A stretch of 64,000 bases of DNA from Acanthaster planci. Taxonomy: Eukaryota; Echinodermata; Asteroidea; Valvatida; Acanthasteridae. Shown here one piece after another: positions 52,180 to 63,568 of this stretch. Both the position numbers and the translations under genes were made by a program. Location of the stretch: the NCBI RefSeq assembly GCF_001949145.1, contig NW_019091385.1:1802046-1866045 (forward strand), written 5' to 3'. The notes under the pieces are model-generated. The model ran no database searches, was not told where the DNA came from, and was given only the letters and a program-made list of their open reading frames with translations. Positions within the stretch are counted from its first letter, which is position 1; each line of letters begins with the position of its first letter.

Positions 52180-52480
52180 TCGGTGTGCGATTCCAGCTCC
52201 AACTGGCGCTGACGCTGAAGTTAGTTGGTGCGGCGGGACAGTTGTGTGTGAGTGTGTGTGTAGGGCGGTGAGGGGAGCGCAGTGGAGCAGTCGCCCCCGC
52301 CGCCTGCGCTGAATGGTCACCAGGATCACGTCGATGGGGCGGTCGTCAGGTGAACCTCGTTGCCGTGGAGACCGCTCTTCGGTCGTTGCTCCCGATACTG
52401 TACACGGATATGTCTCTTCAATTTTGAGTGTACATGGTCCATCCTGAGAGGAGCTGCTGCGATCCATTTCATTGCGTACA
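52180..52480 (-). promoter_or_regulatory. GC/CpG-rich block upstream of receptor B, possible promoter or 5' UTR
   Basis: The block is clearly richer in G, C and CpG than its surroundings and lies 0.5-0.8 kb upstream of the receptor B start codon. It contains GGGCGG and GCGGCGGGGGCG words. An E-box palindrome GTCACGTGAC lies further upstream near 52794. The position suits a TATA-less promoter or a 5' non-coding exon. An open frame through it has low-complexity sequence and no recognisable domain. Confidence 0.35.
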
Positions 52481-53085
52481 CTTGTTATATTACCGATCCG
52501 TAAAAGGAACCTTGTACGGTTGTACCTTACAAATTATTGCAACGCTTGATGGCCGCGTCGGATATGAACTTGAAGTATGTCTTGTATTAAGTGCATTCTA
52601 AAATTAACCCCTAAAGTGACGTCAAGTGGTTGTGCTTAACGTTCGACGCATGAAATAAGTTGCTGTGGCGCAACGAAATGTAGGTACCGAGAAATACAGT
52701 TTAAAATTTGCAACTTGTCAGGTGATGACGCGCATGCTCTGATTAACAAACACAACATTATCTGCTGAAAAAGAGCTGCTTACCAGCTCAGATGTCACGT
52801 GACGGTTACAGGTAATTCACATCTCAACCAGACCAATGGGGAGTATGGCCGATTACTAAAGCATTGAAATGCCGGACACAATTATTCATTATTAATCCCT
52901 CACGGTGCAGTTGGTGAGAACAGACATGGACGGAGGGTCTCGTGCCATGTTGCAGATGTAATTGCTTGATACCTTTTTGCCGGTTCCTGCAACTTTTTCT
53001 GTCTGAAGATGGATGCCACATTCTCACTTGCACCCCGGGATTATAGAGCGAGGATATTCGTTATAAAGAAGACTGACTTCGGGAT

Positions 53086-53282
53086 ATGAGCCTCGAGCTG
53101 GACAAAGAGAGGGCGCAGTCAGTTTCTAAGCAAGGGGTTTTCTTTGGCCGGAAGTGAACTTCGCTGGTTCACGAACGACTCTGAAATGAACGCGTTACGG
53201 TCGCATCGCTACCAACAAACGGAACACACCCAACCAACGTGGCTCTTTTCAACCGACGAAGGGGTGCTTCTGTTTGAGGTGG
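53086..53282 (+). repeat. Unclassified dispersed repeat, copy 3 of 3
   Basis: Same-strand relative of 16728-16921. Shared words include GAGAGGGCGCA, CTTCGCTGGTTCACGAACGA, GTTACGGTCGCATCGCTACC, ACGTGGCTCTTTTCAACCGA and GGGGTGCTTCTG. It lies about 1.4 kb upstream of the receptor B start. Confidence 0.75.
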
Positions 53283-54457
53283 ATAGTCCAGAGCTTTAGT
53301 CAGTGACAAGCAAAAGGTGCAAAAACACGGAACAATTTGCCAGAGCAACTCAGAAGTATAGACTCCTAAGGGGGCATTCAAATCAGAACTACGGAAAGCC
53401 ATGACCGGTGCCGTGTAGTCCCACATGCTGATCTGTGGAGTTGTTGACTTGGTTGCCAATATTCATTGGAGCCGGATCGGGAATTTCCCCGTGTTCTTTT
53501 TCCCATAGGGGTTTTTGCGGGATTTTTGCACATCCCGTGATCAGTATTTAATTAATGCCTTAATTTTATTAAATGTTCACATGTGTGATATTTTAGTGGT
53601 CTGTATTTATAAATATTAATGTTTGTTGTATTGGCCAATTTTACTTTTCGTCGTGAGTTTCTAACACAATTTTATTAATTTGTAATGTTCGCAATGGCCC
53701 GAATGGAAACCAGTTTGTAACTGTTTGGGCATACCCTGGGAAAAGAAATGGAATAAATCAAATTTCTAAGATAACGTACGAACAAACCGCACTACAGAAC
53801 TGACGTTATAGACCTAAGTACATTTCATTTATTCAGAACTTCCCTGTCTTTCCTTTTTTTAAACTTAACATCAAGCTTACATTTGCCTTTTCGGGTAGAC
53901 AGTACTTATATCTGGTGAGTGTTTAGCAATAAATTGCTGAGAAGCACACACTACCAGGAATTTTGAATCAGTAATGAGTACGAAGACTGAAATGACCGGA
54001 ATGACTTCGCGTTATTGGGCGCACGACCTAAATCACCGCGTTTCGCGCCTTCGGCCATTTGCTTTGAACCTCACCTCCTGCAGAGATGACTACGGTGAAC
54101 TACAAAACAGTATAATCCCTGAGAATAAGGACGGATTTAACGGGGATTCCGTCCCGCAGAGCGCCAATAGTCTGGTTAGTAACCCCTATGCACGAGCAGC
54201 TGCGGTGCGCTCGATACACTGGTGCCGGCAGCGCCGAGCTCTAACCACCGCGATGCGTGGGTACCAGTTGGTCATTTGATCTTGTCCCTGCAGCCAAGAC
54301 CATCTATAATTTCTTGGGGAAACCAGGCGGAAGTTAACTCTGTATCGACGTGATATATGGGTAGCCGCTTGCCACATGTAAATGCACATGTGCAATGCAT
54401 ATTTTTTCCTTTGTATTAGTTCAAGATGTTAATCTTTGAAAATGTCAATATCTGCAG

Positions 54458-54755
54458 GTGATGAGTGTAAAGTTTACACTCAAATTATGACTGCGTTGTG
54501 GAATCACATTCGACAGTCGCGCTGTTCTCTCAGGCTTAAAATTATAGGACTTGGTCGGGCTTCATTGATGCCGGAGGAAGAGCTTAATCTCCACGATGCA
54601 GCAGAGTTTTCTTTAAGTTTAAGAGCTTTGAAGCTTTTCATGATGAAATACCCTCCGGTTCTTTTCAGAACCACACATAAGCCCTACGCAAAAAGAGATG
54701 GTGCTAACGCAAACCTTCGACAACAAGCTCACGCTTTTCTACTTTTGCATGACGT
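54458..54755 (+). CDS. Possible orphan internal exon, unknown product
   Basis: An acceptor-like AATATCTGCAG is followed by 98 open codons and then a consensus GTAAGT donor, with two leading and two trailing bases. The frame includes LWNHIRQSRCSLRLKIIG and MPEEELNLHDAAEF, both hydrophilic, and I recognise no domain. No partner exon is visible on this strand. Splice sites plus an open frame of this length are uncommon by chance but not decisive. Confidence 0.2.
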
Positions 54756-57700
54756 GTAAGTCTTATATTCCTTTCCTGTACTTTCAAATTGGATGGTTGT
54801 GACTGTACCGTCAGTCACTTTTCTCAAACGGGTATAAGGTTGCTTGGTCTTGAAAAAAGGAGATAGCCAACCACATTTAATTTAATGGAATGTACCTGTG
54901 ACTGTTAAATGGAAAAGGTGTTTGTACATTGAATGTGACGTGTGCGATTGGTAGAATCATATTATTCAAATCCAATATTGTGACCAATCAGGAGGCGTCT
55001 ACCTAAAGCGGCAGAGTCAGCTGACAGCCATCGACAAATCAGCAACCTGATGAATATTTGTATCTGACCAACAGCTTAGATTGGCTATAACATCTGGACA
55101 GAAGGTGATTTAACAATCGAAAGCCATTCCAGTTCTTGGTTCCCCCAGTGCCTTATTATTACGCAGTTCATTTCGTGGTGAAACCATAGGAGACACTTCA
55201 GGAAACAGGCAAGATCTCCGACCTGTCAGGGAAATGGTTGCCCAAAATAATACCATGTTTTATGGGATTTCGTAAAGCGTTCATTTGAATATTGCTTTAG
55301 ATTGTGTATTTAGAGCATGTGATTGTGATGGATTTCTCCCAATTTCGGTCATACCCGTTCATGAATGCAGTACGTCTTTCCACAGATCGCTACCACGTGA
55401 AAGACGCACTAAATGAGATTATCTACGTCATGAACAATTTACTCAATTCATTATTCGGTTCACTGCCTAGAAACAGGTACAGTAAAAACATAGAGCGACT
55501 GAACACCTCAAAAATTATTCTTCAAATTTATCCCACAATTAGTTTGAGTACTTCACAGAAATAAGCCAACTGCTGAGGTATTTCAGAGTAGTATATCATT
55601 GCCGAAAATTTTATCACCCCCTAACATGCTGTAAATCTGACCGTTTAAAATTATTTTTGATGGGGTTGAATTGTGAATTCATTCACACAAGGCCCTTTGT
55701 AGCTTCTGACTTCTCTATTAAGGTTTATCCAGTAAACCGCCTACTTCCGGTAAAAATAAGAAAAATAATAATTAATCAATCTTGAGTGCTTCTGACAAAG
55801 ATCCAAAGGGGAAACCTAGTATACCCCCAGGAGGACATATGCAGGTATGTAATTCAACCCGTGTGTGTAAATGTAATTCCTGTAATTTACCTTATCTGTG
55901 GAAGAAGGATTCACCATTGAGAAAAATAAACAAATCTCAGTTCCCTCACTCGGAAATGTTCGTTGCATTTTTTTACTCCAGTTTGATTTTTTTTTTCGAA
56001 AAAAATCTGATACTTAAATTCTTTCACAAAAATACAATATTAATTTTCACTGATGTTGTTGCCCTGAGTTTGAGTAAAGATAAATTTCAAGTTCTGTCAA
56101 AAAATTCCCCATCTTGTTCACCTTTTTTTTCGGGAAGAAGTCATTTGCGTTGACTTTCCCTTGGGCAGAGAGTGTCACCACGTCCGGTTCACAACTTTTC
56201 CCTGAACTGCACGAGCTTAGGCAACCGAGATCGACTGCTAGGTGACACCGCGGATTGGGACCAGAAATCCCTGCCAGAGGGGAGCTTAGCTCGCTGCGAT
56301 TCCTCGGTAAACAAATAATTCGTTCTTGACAAAAAAAAATCGTCCCGCAGAAGTTATTATGCCATTGATTGGTTTGCTATCCTTGCGTCTCGTGTTTGGA
56401 TACGCCTTCCGCTAATTGCAGTCACTTGTAGGCGGTGTTGCGATTGTTCGCTTTGAAATAAAAAAAAAAATCTGCTTTTGTCTATTGTCCGTTGCATCAC
56501 ACTCTAAGAAACACAGCAGGCGTATTGCTCAATGTGTACCTGATTGTTGCATTGAGAAACACCTTTTTTGTATTACTATATACTGCTAAGGCCCTCAGAG
56601 ATGGCGCAAGGGAAGCTATAACCTCCACCCCCCCCCCCGAAAAGAATGACTCGGCTTTTGCTCTTCACGCCGATATTGTTGTAATTCTTGTAACAGAGGG
56701 CGCTCTACATATGTTTTCGTCGAGGTCTTGTGGCCTTCATGTATTTGTACTTCCTTGCAATGTATATGCTTTTGAAAGGAATGGCGAGACTCTCCGCGGT
56801 GTCCCATTAGGGCGGTGCAACAGTTCTGTATAATCAAAGTGACATTTTTTTCCGGGGGTGTTGTTCTTCTTGCTCTTCCCAAGATTTGGTCCTTCTAAGT
56901 GGCACTTCAAACTTTCTCTACAGGTTTCCTCTTTTCTATTGCGGGACTGCGGTAAGCGCGTTTGGGGCTACGCCTTGAAATCATAGTTTGGTTGAAGACG
57001 CTTACTGGGACAAACTGAACTAAACTTTTCTAAAAAAAAAAAAAACAATAGGCATATTCCATACTATGAAAAAAAGTAAGTATTAAACACAGTTGGTCCT
57101 CTGTAGAACTTGTATTTTTTAAAGCTTTTCTATCGCAATAACGTAATGCTATTGATGTTAATAGACCACTTCAAAATGCTACAGATCAGAGTGGCCTAGG
57201 CCTTCGACCTACATCTCTCTTGTAGCACTTTACACCGTCACAGTGTTCAGAAGGTAAGAGATTTTCCATGAAAAAAAAACTTTTTTTTAGAAAAGTGGTG
57301 CAAAGGTGCACTGGGGATTTTCCTGCTCATCACGGAAGGAAATCTCTTCCCCTTTTTCCCCACTCAGGCATTGTTCATGTATGTGGGGAAATAGGATCTG
57401 TGTACATTGAAACTTTGTGACGTAATGGTACCCATACCCAGCCCCTCAACGGCCTCCTACATGTAGCTTTAGGTATAAAAAAATCTTATTTTGGTTTTGA
57501 TTCTAGGACAGCTGTTTTTTATGGGTTTTTTTAATTATTTCAAATTATTTTGTCACTGTTGTAGATTTAAGTTGTTGAGATTGTCATTAACTTTCTGTGG
57601 TATACGCGGGTGAACTTGTTACGGAGATCGTGCTCTGAGAAAATCATTCCTTCTTTGTCAATAAATGGGGGTGAGACCTTGTATGCATGGGTAGAATGAA

Positions 57701-58909
57701 GAGGGCTTGACGCTGGATTGGTGAAACCGTGGCCGTTCCACCAGCTGGTGACATGCTGACAGCAAGCTACGATTAATCAGCACCGTATTCGCTCGAAGCG
57801 AACCTAATTTCAGTCGTTTTCCTGAACGTATTGTATACATTTGAAAACCTTAATGGGATGGTACCAGGTGATTTTGGGGGTAGGAATGAAATCGTAGAAG
57901 AATCTGGTTCTTTAATTTCTTAATTTCAAATGAATACAGTACATTGGGGAATCTGACTGAAATTGGGTCCCCCGTGAATACAGTTTATTACAAAGGCTGA
58001 TTGATCTCACCGTCCACAGCCTGGTAAGCTGGTACCGTGCTTGTTCCTACGCAGTTAGAACGGCAATGATGAGGGGTGGGGAACACATTCAACATGGTGC
58101 CGCACAGTGGAAGTATGCTTTTATAATACAGAAGCTTAGAAAAATAACAGCCACGAAAATTGTTTTAAAATCCGACAATTCCGAAATTTGTATCCTTGTG
58201 GAGACATGACTTCGTTTACCAAGACTTACACATTGTGCTAATAAAATGCCGAACACACACACACAAAAAGTCATTGTTACTTAATTTTCATAATGATGCA
58301 CAAATATTTCTGGGTTCTTTTGTAACTTTCAAGTGATGCAGTTTGACACTGACCTTATCAATCAAAGTTGTTTTCACATTTACCTGGGTATCAGGGTATC
58401 CACTCATACAACTATGGGAGATTTCGAACGTTTCATCACACGCTGTTACCATATATTTTGGTTTAGTGAAAAAAAAATTAGTTACAAATGGACGATCACA
58501 AAAATAAACTACGACAATGTACGCTTAAAAATGAAGGACAAGTGAAGGAAACGTGTTGTTGTTGTTACTTTATTTCCACAATTAACATACGTGGGTTACT
58601 TGAATAGCAAGAGCAACACGTGGTATTGATGCTAACTATAATGCATGCTATTCAGTCTACAGGTATATAACAGTGCTTCCGGAAAAAACGAAGCAAATTG
58701 TAAAAAGTTTATTCCCACAGAGATCTGCTGTAACTTTGAATTTGGAGTCACAAAGACAACTGTGTGACATTTTGGAATTTGCTGTGGTGAAATCAATATG
58801 CATCGAAGTCCACTAAATCCCACATGTTTCGAAGCGCTGAAAGACAACTATAAATAACACCGTTGTCGCGCGTCTCAAGTACCATCAAATCTCTTCATCA
58901 CGTAGTCTC

Positions 58910-58915
58910 TTTATT
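58910..58915 (-). terminator. Likely polyadenylation signal of the fibrinogen-like gene
   Basis: AATAAA on the minus strand about 177 bases after the TAA stop at 59092, the first such hexamer in that direction. Confidence 0.5.
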
Positions 58916-59091
58916 AAATCATGACCTGTCTTATTAGTCAATGTATAAAAATGTATCAAAACGTTAACAGTTAATGGAGTATCTGAAGAGTGACACGTGC
59001 AACATATTTGATCGATAATTTCCTCCAGGTTGGCATGATTGACGATATCGCTTAAAATAAATTTCAGGTTTGAAAAGGGATGGAAAGGTGT

Positions 59092-59394
59092 TTACATTTT
59101 GCCGGTGCATACCAATTCCCCAAGGGTCAGCCAGGAGGTCTGCTTCCGGCCACCTGTGTCACCCAGGTAGACAGACTTTACCGGCAGGTACTCCTTATCC
59201 GTCAGCAGTCCCTCGTCGGAGGTCTCTCCTTTGCCGACGTTGTCGCATCGGCAACTGCGGCCCCCTGCACAGGCTCGGCTGTCGGCAGACGCCGGCGCGC
59301 CTCCCCAACTCCGCATCGTCTCCCCGTCGCGAGAAATCCACCAGCCGTAGTCCGTGCCCTTCTTGATGAAGAGGACAGCGGCCTTGCAGCGGAG
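59092..59394 (-). CDS. Secreted fibrinogen-related (CNTNAP-type) protein, exon 4 (C-terminal)
   Basis: Acceptor TACCCCACGTAG, phase 0, then 100 residues (234-333) and TAA. Motifs LRCKAAVL, YGWWISRDGETMRSWGG, SCRCD, EGLLTDKEYLPVKSVYLGDTG and LGELVCTGK follow the order of the fibrinogen-like domain of contactin-associated proteins, whose matching pieces are YWGG, CNCD, G-LT-K--LPV-----GDT and LG-L-C-G. The stretch between WGG and CRCD is short for the family. The protein ends directly after the domain, so it has none of the laminin-G repeats or membrane segment of true CNTNAPs. Confidence 0.85.
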   Translation of the reverse strand, partial: LRCKAAVLFIKKGTDYGWWISRDGETMRSWGGAPASADSRACAGGRSCRCDNVGKGETSDEGLLTDKEYLPVKSVYLGDTGGRKQTSWLTLGELVCTGKM

Positions 59395-59882
59395 CTACGT
59401 GGGGTAAAACACCACCGTCAATGACAAAAGGTTTGCACACTAGATATTGGGGCAGATGGATAACTTGTTCGTGTAAAACGCTACTCTGAGAAAATTCTGA
59501 TGGATTGCAAATACATGTGCATGTTCTCGTCTCACCTTCACCTTCATCCCGACATAGCTAGACAAAGGACAAGGGCGGATCTAGGGGGCCAGCGGGGCTC
59601 TGCCCCTTCCCCCCCCCCCCAAAAAAAAAACCAAGGAGGATTTTTCAACCAGTCAGAGTGAAGATATTAAGAGTCTTAAATGGAGGTTGTTTAGTATGGA
59701 AGGGCCATTTTGTTCAGGAAATTATTTCTGAGTAGCTGCTTCATTGTGACTGGTCCGATCAGTTAATGCTTACTCCCCCCCCCCAACAAAAATGGGTCTG
59801 GATCCGACCTTGAAGAAGGAGGCAATTCTGTGACTGTCCGAAAGTTTGGATCAGTTACCGTTCACATGCTGTAATTGCCTAC
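59395..59882 (-). other. Intron 3 of the fibrinogen-like gene
   Basis: GTAGGC donor after the codon for Lys233 and CACGTAG acceptor, phase 0. About half of this intron is the hAT-like MITE at 59570-59812. Confidence 0.8.
59570..59812. mobile_element. hAT-like MITE, 243 bp, with terminal inverted repeats
   Basis: The left end is CAAGGGCGGATCTAG. The right end, read inward on the minus strand, is CAAGGTCGGATCCAG; the two differ at two of 15 positions. The flanking octamers ACAAAGGA (59562-59569) and AAGAAGGA (59813-59820) match at six of eight positions, as expected for an aged 8-bp hAT target-site duplication. The interior has poly-C/poly-A blocks and no coding capacity. Confidence 0.75.
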
Positions 59883-60040
59883 CTTGATGAACTGTTGGCA
59901 GGAAGCGGAAACATCTGTCAGGGCGGCCAACTGGTTGGTGTCAGCGTTTCTATACACGGGCGTTAAGACAAAGGTGCCTGGGTTCTTGTTGTTATTGTTC
60001 TTCTCCTCTTCTTCCTTGTTGTGGTGGACCACGGTCTTGG
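59883..60040 (-). CDS. Secreted fibrinogen-related protein, exon 3
   Basis: Acceptor TAACATGCAG; its first two bases complete Ala181, then 52 codons (182-233), ending phase 0. The Asn/Glu-rich KEEEEKNNNNKNPG is followed by NQLAALTDVSASCQQFIK. The last part matches the (Q)L-AL-D-S--C-QFI segment of CNTNAP-type fibrinogen domains. The WT--QRR segment of classical fibrinogen domains is absent and the acidic Asn-rich stretch stands in its place. Confidence 0.85.
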
Positions 60041-60225
60041 CTGCATGTTACAACAGAGAAAAAGAGACAGGGAGGAGAGTTTATGAGCAAGAAGTTGATG
60101 AGGACAACAGAGGGAAGGAAATTTCCAACAATACACATGTCTGCACGTCAAGCAAAAATCAAGCCGCAAGTTCTGCGGGGTAAGAACTACTCTCGTCGCA
60201 CGCGAAGCCCCAGTCAGGAACCTAC

Positions 60226-60525
60226 CTTCTCCACCATCGAAGTTGCAATACACCGCAAACGGTGCGCCCGTGTTCTTCGGGTCGATCGTGTACCAGTCGT
60301 TGGTGGTCTCCCCTCTGTCGAACAAGTCCTGGCAAGTCTCGGGCGTGGTGACGACAGGCGGTGGGGGTCGTGTCGTGGTGGTGGTCGACCGAGTCGTGGT
60401 CCTCCTCACCGTTGTTGGGGCTTGGGTCGTGGTGGTCGGGGCAGGCTCGGGCTCTGGTTTGGGTTGGGGCTCTGGCTCTGGCTGAGGCTGCATTGGCGGT
60501 GCGTGTGTGACCGGTTCATTTGGCA
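60226..60525 (-). CDS. Secreted fibrinogen-related protein, exon 2 (linker and start of FReD)
   Basis: Acceptor GCAAAACAG, phase 1, residues 81-180, donor GTAGGT. Three parts: a Pro/Glu repeat (QPEPEPQPKPEPEPAP), a Thr-rich mucin-like stretch (RRTTTRSTTTTTRPPPP) that is a likely O-glycosylation region, and the first part of the fibrinogen-related domain, TCQDLFDRGETTNDWYTIDP and PFAVYCNFDGGE. The two Cys of C-DLF and VYCNF are the expected first disulfide pair. Low complexity creates a 193-codon antisense open frame, which I do not regard as a gene. Confidence 0.88.
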
Positions 60526-60757
60526 CTGTTTTGCACGAAACGATATTTTAGACTATAATTATGACTGGCAAATAGTTCAACGAAAAAAAAGAAAAAAAAG
60601 AAATATTATATACCACGGAAAGAGTTCATCAGAAAAGTTTAGTGAGAGGTCTTTCAATCCATGATTACAGTCTAAACTTTGCATCATCTGTCCCTGTCAA
60701 AACCCTGAAGGGGTAGGGTGTCTTTGTACCCGATACTGTCCAAGAACAAGAACTTAC

Positions 60758-60998
60758 CCACGGGTCCAGCTGGTACGCCCTCCGCGATCATCTCCTCAAG
60801 CTCGGTCACGCGGGCCTCCAGGGCGTCGATCCGCTGGTCGAACGTCTCTTGCTGGGCTTCGAAGGCCTGTTCGATCACGTCGAACGTCTGTCGGGCTAGG
60901 TTCGAGTGGGCATTGACCAGTCGGTCGGTATCCGGGCCCAAGTCGCTGAGGGCCGTGCCGGCCAACAACAGCACGCAGCACAAAATGAGGCCTGCCAT
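60758..60998 (-). CDS. Secreted fibrinogen-related (CNTNAP-type) protein, exon 1: signal peptide and coiled coil
   Basis: Start of a four-exon gene (241+300+158+303 coding bases, 333 residues) whose joins all keep frame (phases 1, 1, 0). The ATG at 60998 opens a clear signal peptide, MAGLILCCVLLLAGTALS, probably cleaved near residues 17-19. Residues about 35-72 are predicted to form an amphipathic helix or coiled coil (FEAQQETFDQRIDALEARV), suggesting oligomers, and the exon ends GVPAGPV at a GTAAGT donor. The whole protein should be secreted, with a stalk, a glycosylated linker and a C-terminal fibrinogen-related domain. Such proteins in invertebrates often serve in recognition, adhesion or the extracellular matrix; the role here is not known. 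A calcium- or ligand-binding site cannot be judged. Confidence 0.88.
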
Positions 60999-61219
60999 TT
61001 GTTCAGTGCGGTCCGTTTTCTTTACGAGTTCGATCTAGACAAAAAGGAAAACAGTAGAGTATTTACTTCGAGAATGCCTGCTGAGAATGCAACTACTTAC
61101 TGTTGCTTTGAATAACTCTTGCCTTCTAAACACTATGCCCACTTGAAATCACAATTTTGAAAAAAAGGTGTCTTTTTACAATGAACTTGATACGATGGAA
61201 TTTCACAGAAGCAGTTTCG

Positions 61220-61226
61220 TTTTATA
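61220..61226 (-). promoter_or_regulatory. Possible TATA box of the fibrinogen-like gene
   Basis: CCTATAAAACG on the minus strand, about 225 bases upstream of the start codon, the best TATA-like match there. If used, transcription would start near 61190. A spliced 5' UTR with its acceptor at 61035 is compatible. Confidence 0.3.
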
Positions 61227-63568
61227 GGAGACCAAAACAGACCCAGCTTGAGGTCAATTTTTTTCACGATGACTGATACGTTCAGAATAACGAGAAAAGC
61301 AGACTAACTCTAAGTGTCCCAATTTGAACTCTTCGGTGCCCACTGCACGCGACCTCGTTAAGCAGGCAGTTAGTGGCCCGTGCGTATGAGCCAATGTGAA
61401 AACCCTGCGCATGGATCAACTTAATTTGATCCAATGAGACTGCCGGAGTTTGTCGGCGGGCATCAATGAAATTCATTGCAGTGAATAGTTACATACACGT
61501 GAGGGGGGCTCATTTAAGTTGAGGTCTCCGCAGGAGTGAGCACGCGTTTGTGCCCTCTGCGGAGACTTCTAGTTCTCAGATCGGAAAAGCTTTCGACGTG
61601 AACACCCTCGAGGAGGCATATGAAAATATCAGCTTAAATTCAGGCGCAAATTATTACAGCTTCTAACCGGACGGTGACTCAGTGTAAGAACGTCACGCAA
61701 TATAAAGGCCAAAACAACTCAACAACGACGCACATGGACCCCGAAAAGTGCTTTTAATACGTGTACATGTATGTATGTATGTTTGATAGAGTGCGTACAC
61801 TGAAGGTCGAGCAATGTAGGGCCCCATGTACATGTACTGTTACAATATAGCCTGACAGAATACCTGTAAATGAATGAATTCACACCCAAACGCACATCGA
61901 CTGCGCAGGGTAACAATTGCATTACTGGCATTACATTTTCTCTTTCATGAACCATCTCACGTCTTCGATGAAGCATCTCGACCAAGCAAATGCAACCGAT
62001 AAAGCGTCAACATGTAACTCTACCTTTTATCTAAATGTAATATTCGCACGCAGCTTCGAAAACGTGGATTCAAACAAGTTCCGAACTCGTGGCAGAAAAC
62101 GGTCTAAGGGAACTGGCATCTCATATCCCCGCGGGGCCAAAAAGCAAAATTAAAAAAAAAACAAATACCTTAATTTTCCTGACAGATCCAACCCCGAAAA
62201 TCTCAACAGAACAGCACAGTTTCGACGCTCGTCACTCGTCCTCTTGCAACCCACAGGGTTGTTTTATAGAGCCGATTAAAATGCTGGTTACACTCATCGC
62301 TGTTACTTCCCTGTTGTTTGCGCAGCTACGTGACCAAACCGCTCGCTCAACCAATCAGCAACGAGGATGAGAGTTCAGAGGCCATTAGACCTTTCACGTT
62401 TCTATACACACATCAATAATTGCCCATATCGTACTGTATGTTGAAGACATCAATAAATCAAGTAATTTTTGAGAGGATAGCCAGAGGATAGATTCAGGGA
62501 AAATAAAGTGTCGAGAACGATGGATCCTTGACCGTAGTTGTTTGCAAAATGACAGATGACCCAGAGGGAAGTGAAAATTGCTGAAAGAGGCAAAAATTTG
62601 GAAAAATTCCCGAAGTATTACCTCTGTACTCAAGAGCTGAAATGACACAAACACACAGTTTTACCGATTAGATGCTTTAAGAAAAAAACAAGATCTTGGT
62701 AAGTGTAGCTTGTGGTTTTTACACGCACAAACGCAGCTGGTACCTTCGAAACAATTTTAATAATGGCTGTACTGTTTGACATGTTTATTTTATATCCCGA
62801 TTAAATGTCTTGTTTTTACACTCCCCTCCATCTGTTGACTGCCGCAGGGCCTCGGACCAAGCTCGAAATACAGAACACAAAGTAAAGTAAGGACAGTTTT
62901 AGCACACGTCCCTATTCTCTTGGCGAATAAGGACAGATGAAGAGAATGCCTCCTTATTTCCAGACGCAGTAGTTGTCCAATTTTATTTCCTATTAAATAC
63001 TCTGAAACGACGACAAAAATTTTGTCAATTGGGTTAAATCAACTGTAAAATGGTGGAAAAATCGAAAAGTCAAGTATTTATCACTCGTCAACCAACTAAC
63101 CATGTCAACCATGTATTGAATTATTTGCTATTGAGCATCGATGATACTCTATCATTTATAAATAGATAGACATAAGAACCCTCGAGTAGTGATTCTAATT
63201 TGGACAGAGGAAGGTGCACTGTCGCTGGCGTTGAGAACAGAATGTTTGGTATTTTGTATTCGTGTTCCGTAACTCAAAAAAGACAAAAGGCGAAGTGTTT
63301 TCATTCCCTCAAGTCCTCTCTTTATAACCCCGCCTGAAATGAAGAATATTTATTTCCATAGTAGCAGTGTTTGTTAGGACAAAATGTGAGGATATCGAGA
63401 CAATTTTCTCTTTTTTTATTTATTAAAGTTTGTAATTTGTCTCCAACATGAACGGGCATTCGTTTGGCAAGCACTCTTCAAGTTATGGTCGGTTGTGCAA
63501 AAAAGCACCGTGAGTTACAGTGTGGTTGTGAGGCTAGCCATACTGCCCGAGGAGAGCTAGTCGATTAG

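Larger units (their letters stand above)
51672..59091. other. Intergenic region upstream of receptor B and 3' of the fibrinogen-like gene
   Basis: The first kilobase is the 5' flank of receptor B (minus strand) and includes a GC-rich block at about 52180-52480. The third copy of the dispersed repeat lies at 53086-53282, a possible orphan exon at 54458-54755, and poly-C near 56628. The 3' UTR of the fibrinogen-like gene enters from the right, with a likely AATAAA at 58915-58910. Nothing else is recognisable. Confidence 0.65.

Noticed and set aside
60083-60664. 193-codon plus-strand open frame, the longest in that area
   Set aside because: It is antisense to exons 2-3 of the fibrinogen-like gene. 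Its Gly/Trp/Leu-rich low complexity is the mirror of the Pro/Glu- and Thr-rich coding repeat on the minus strand.
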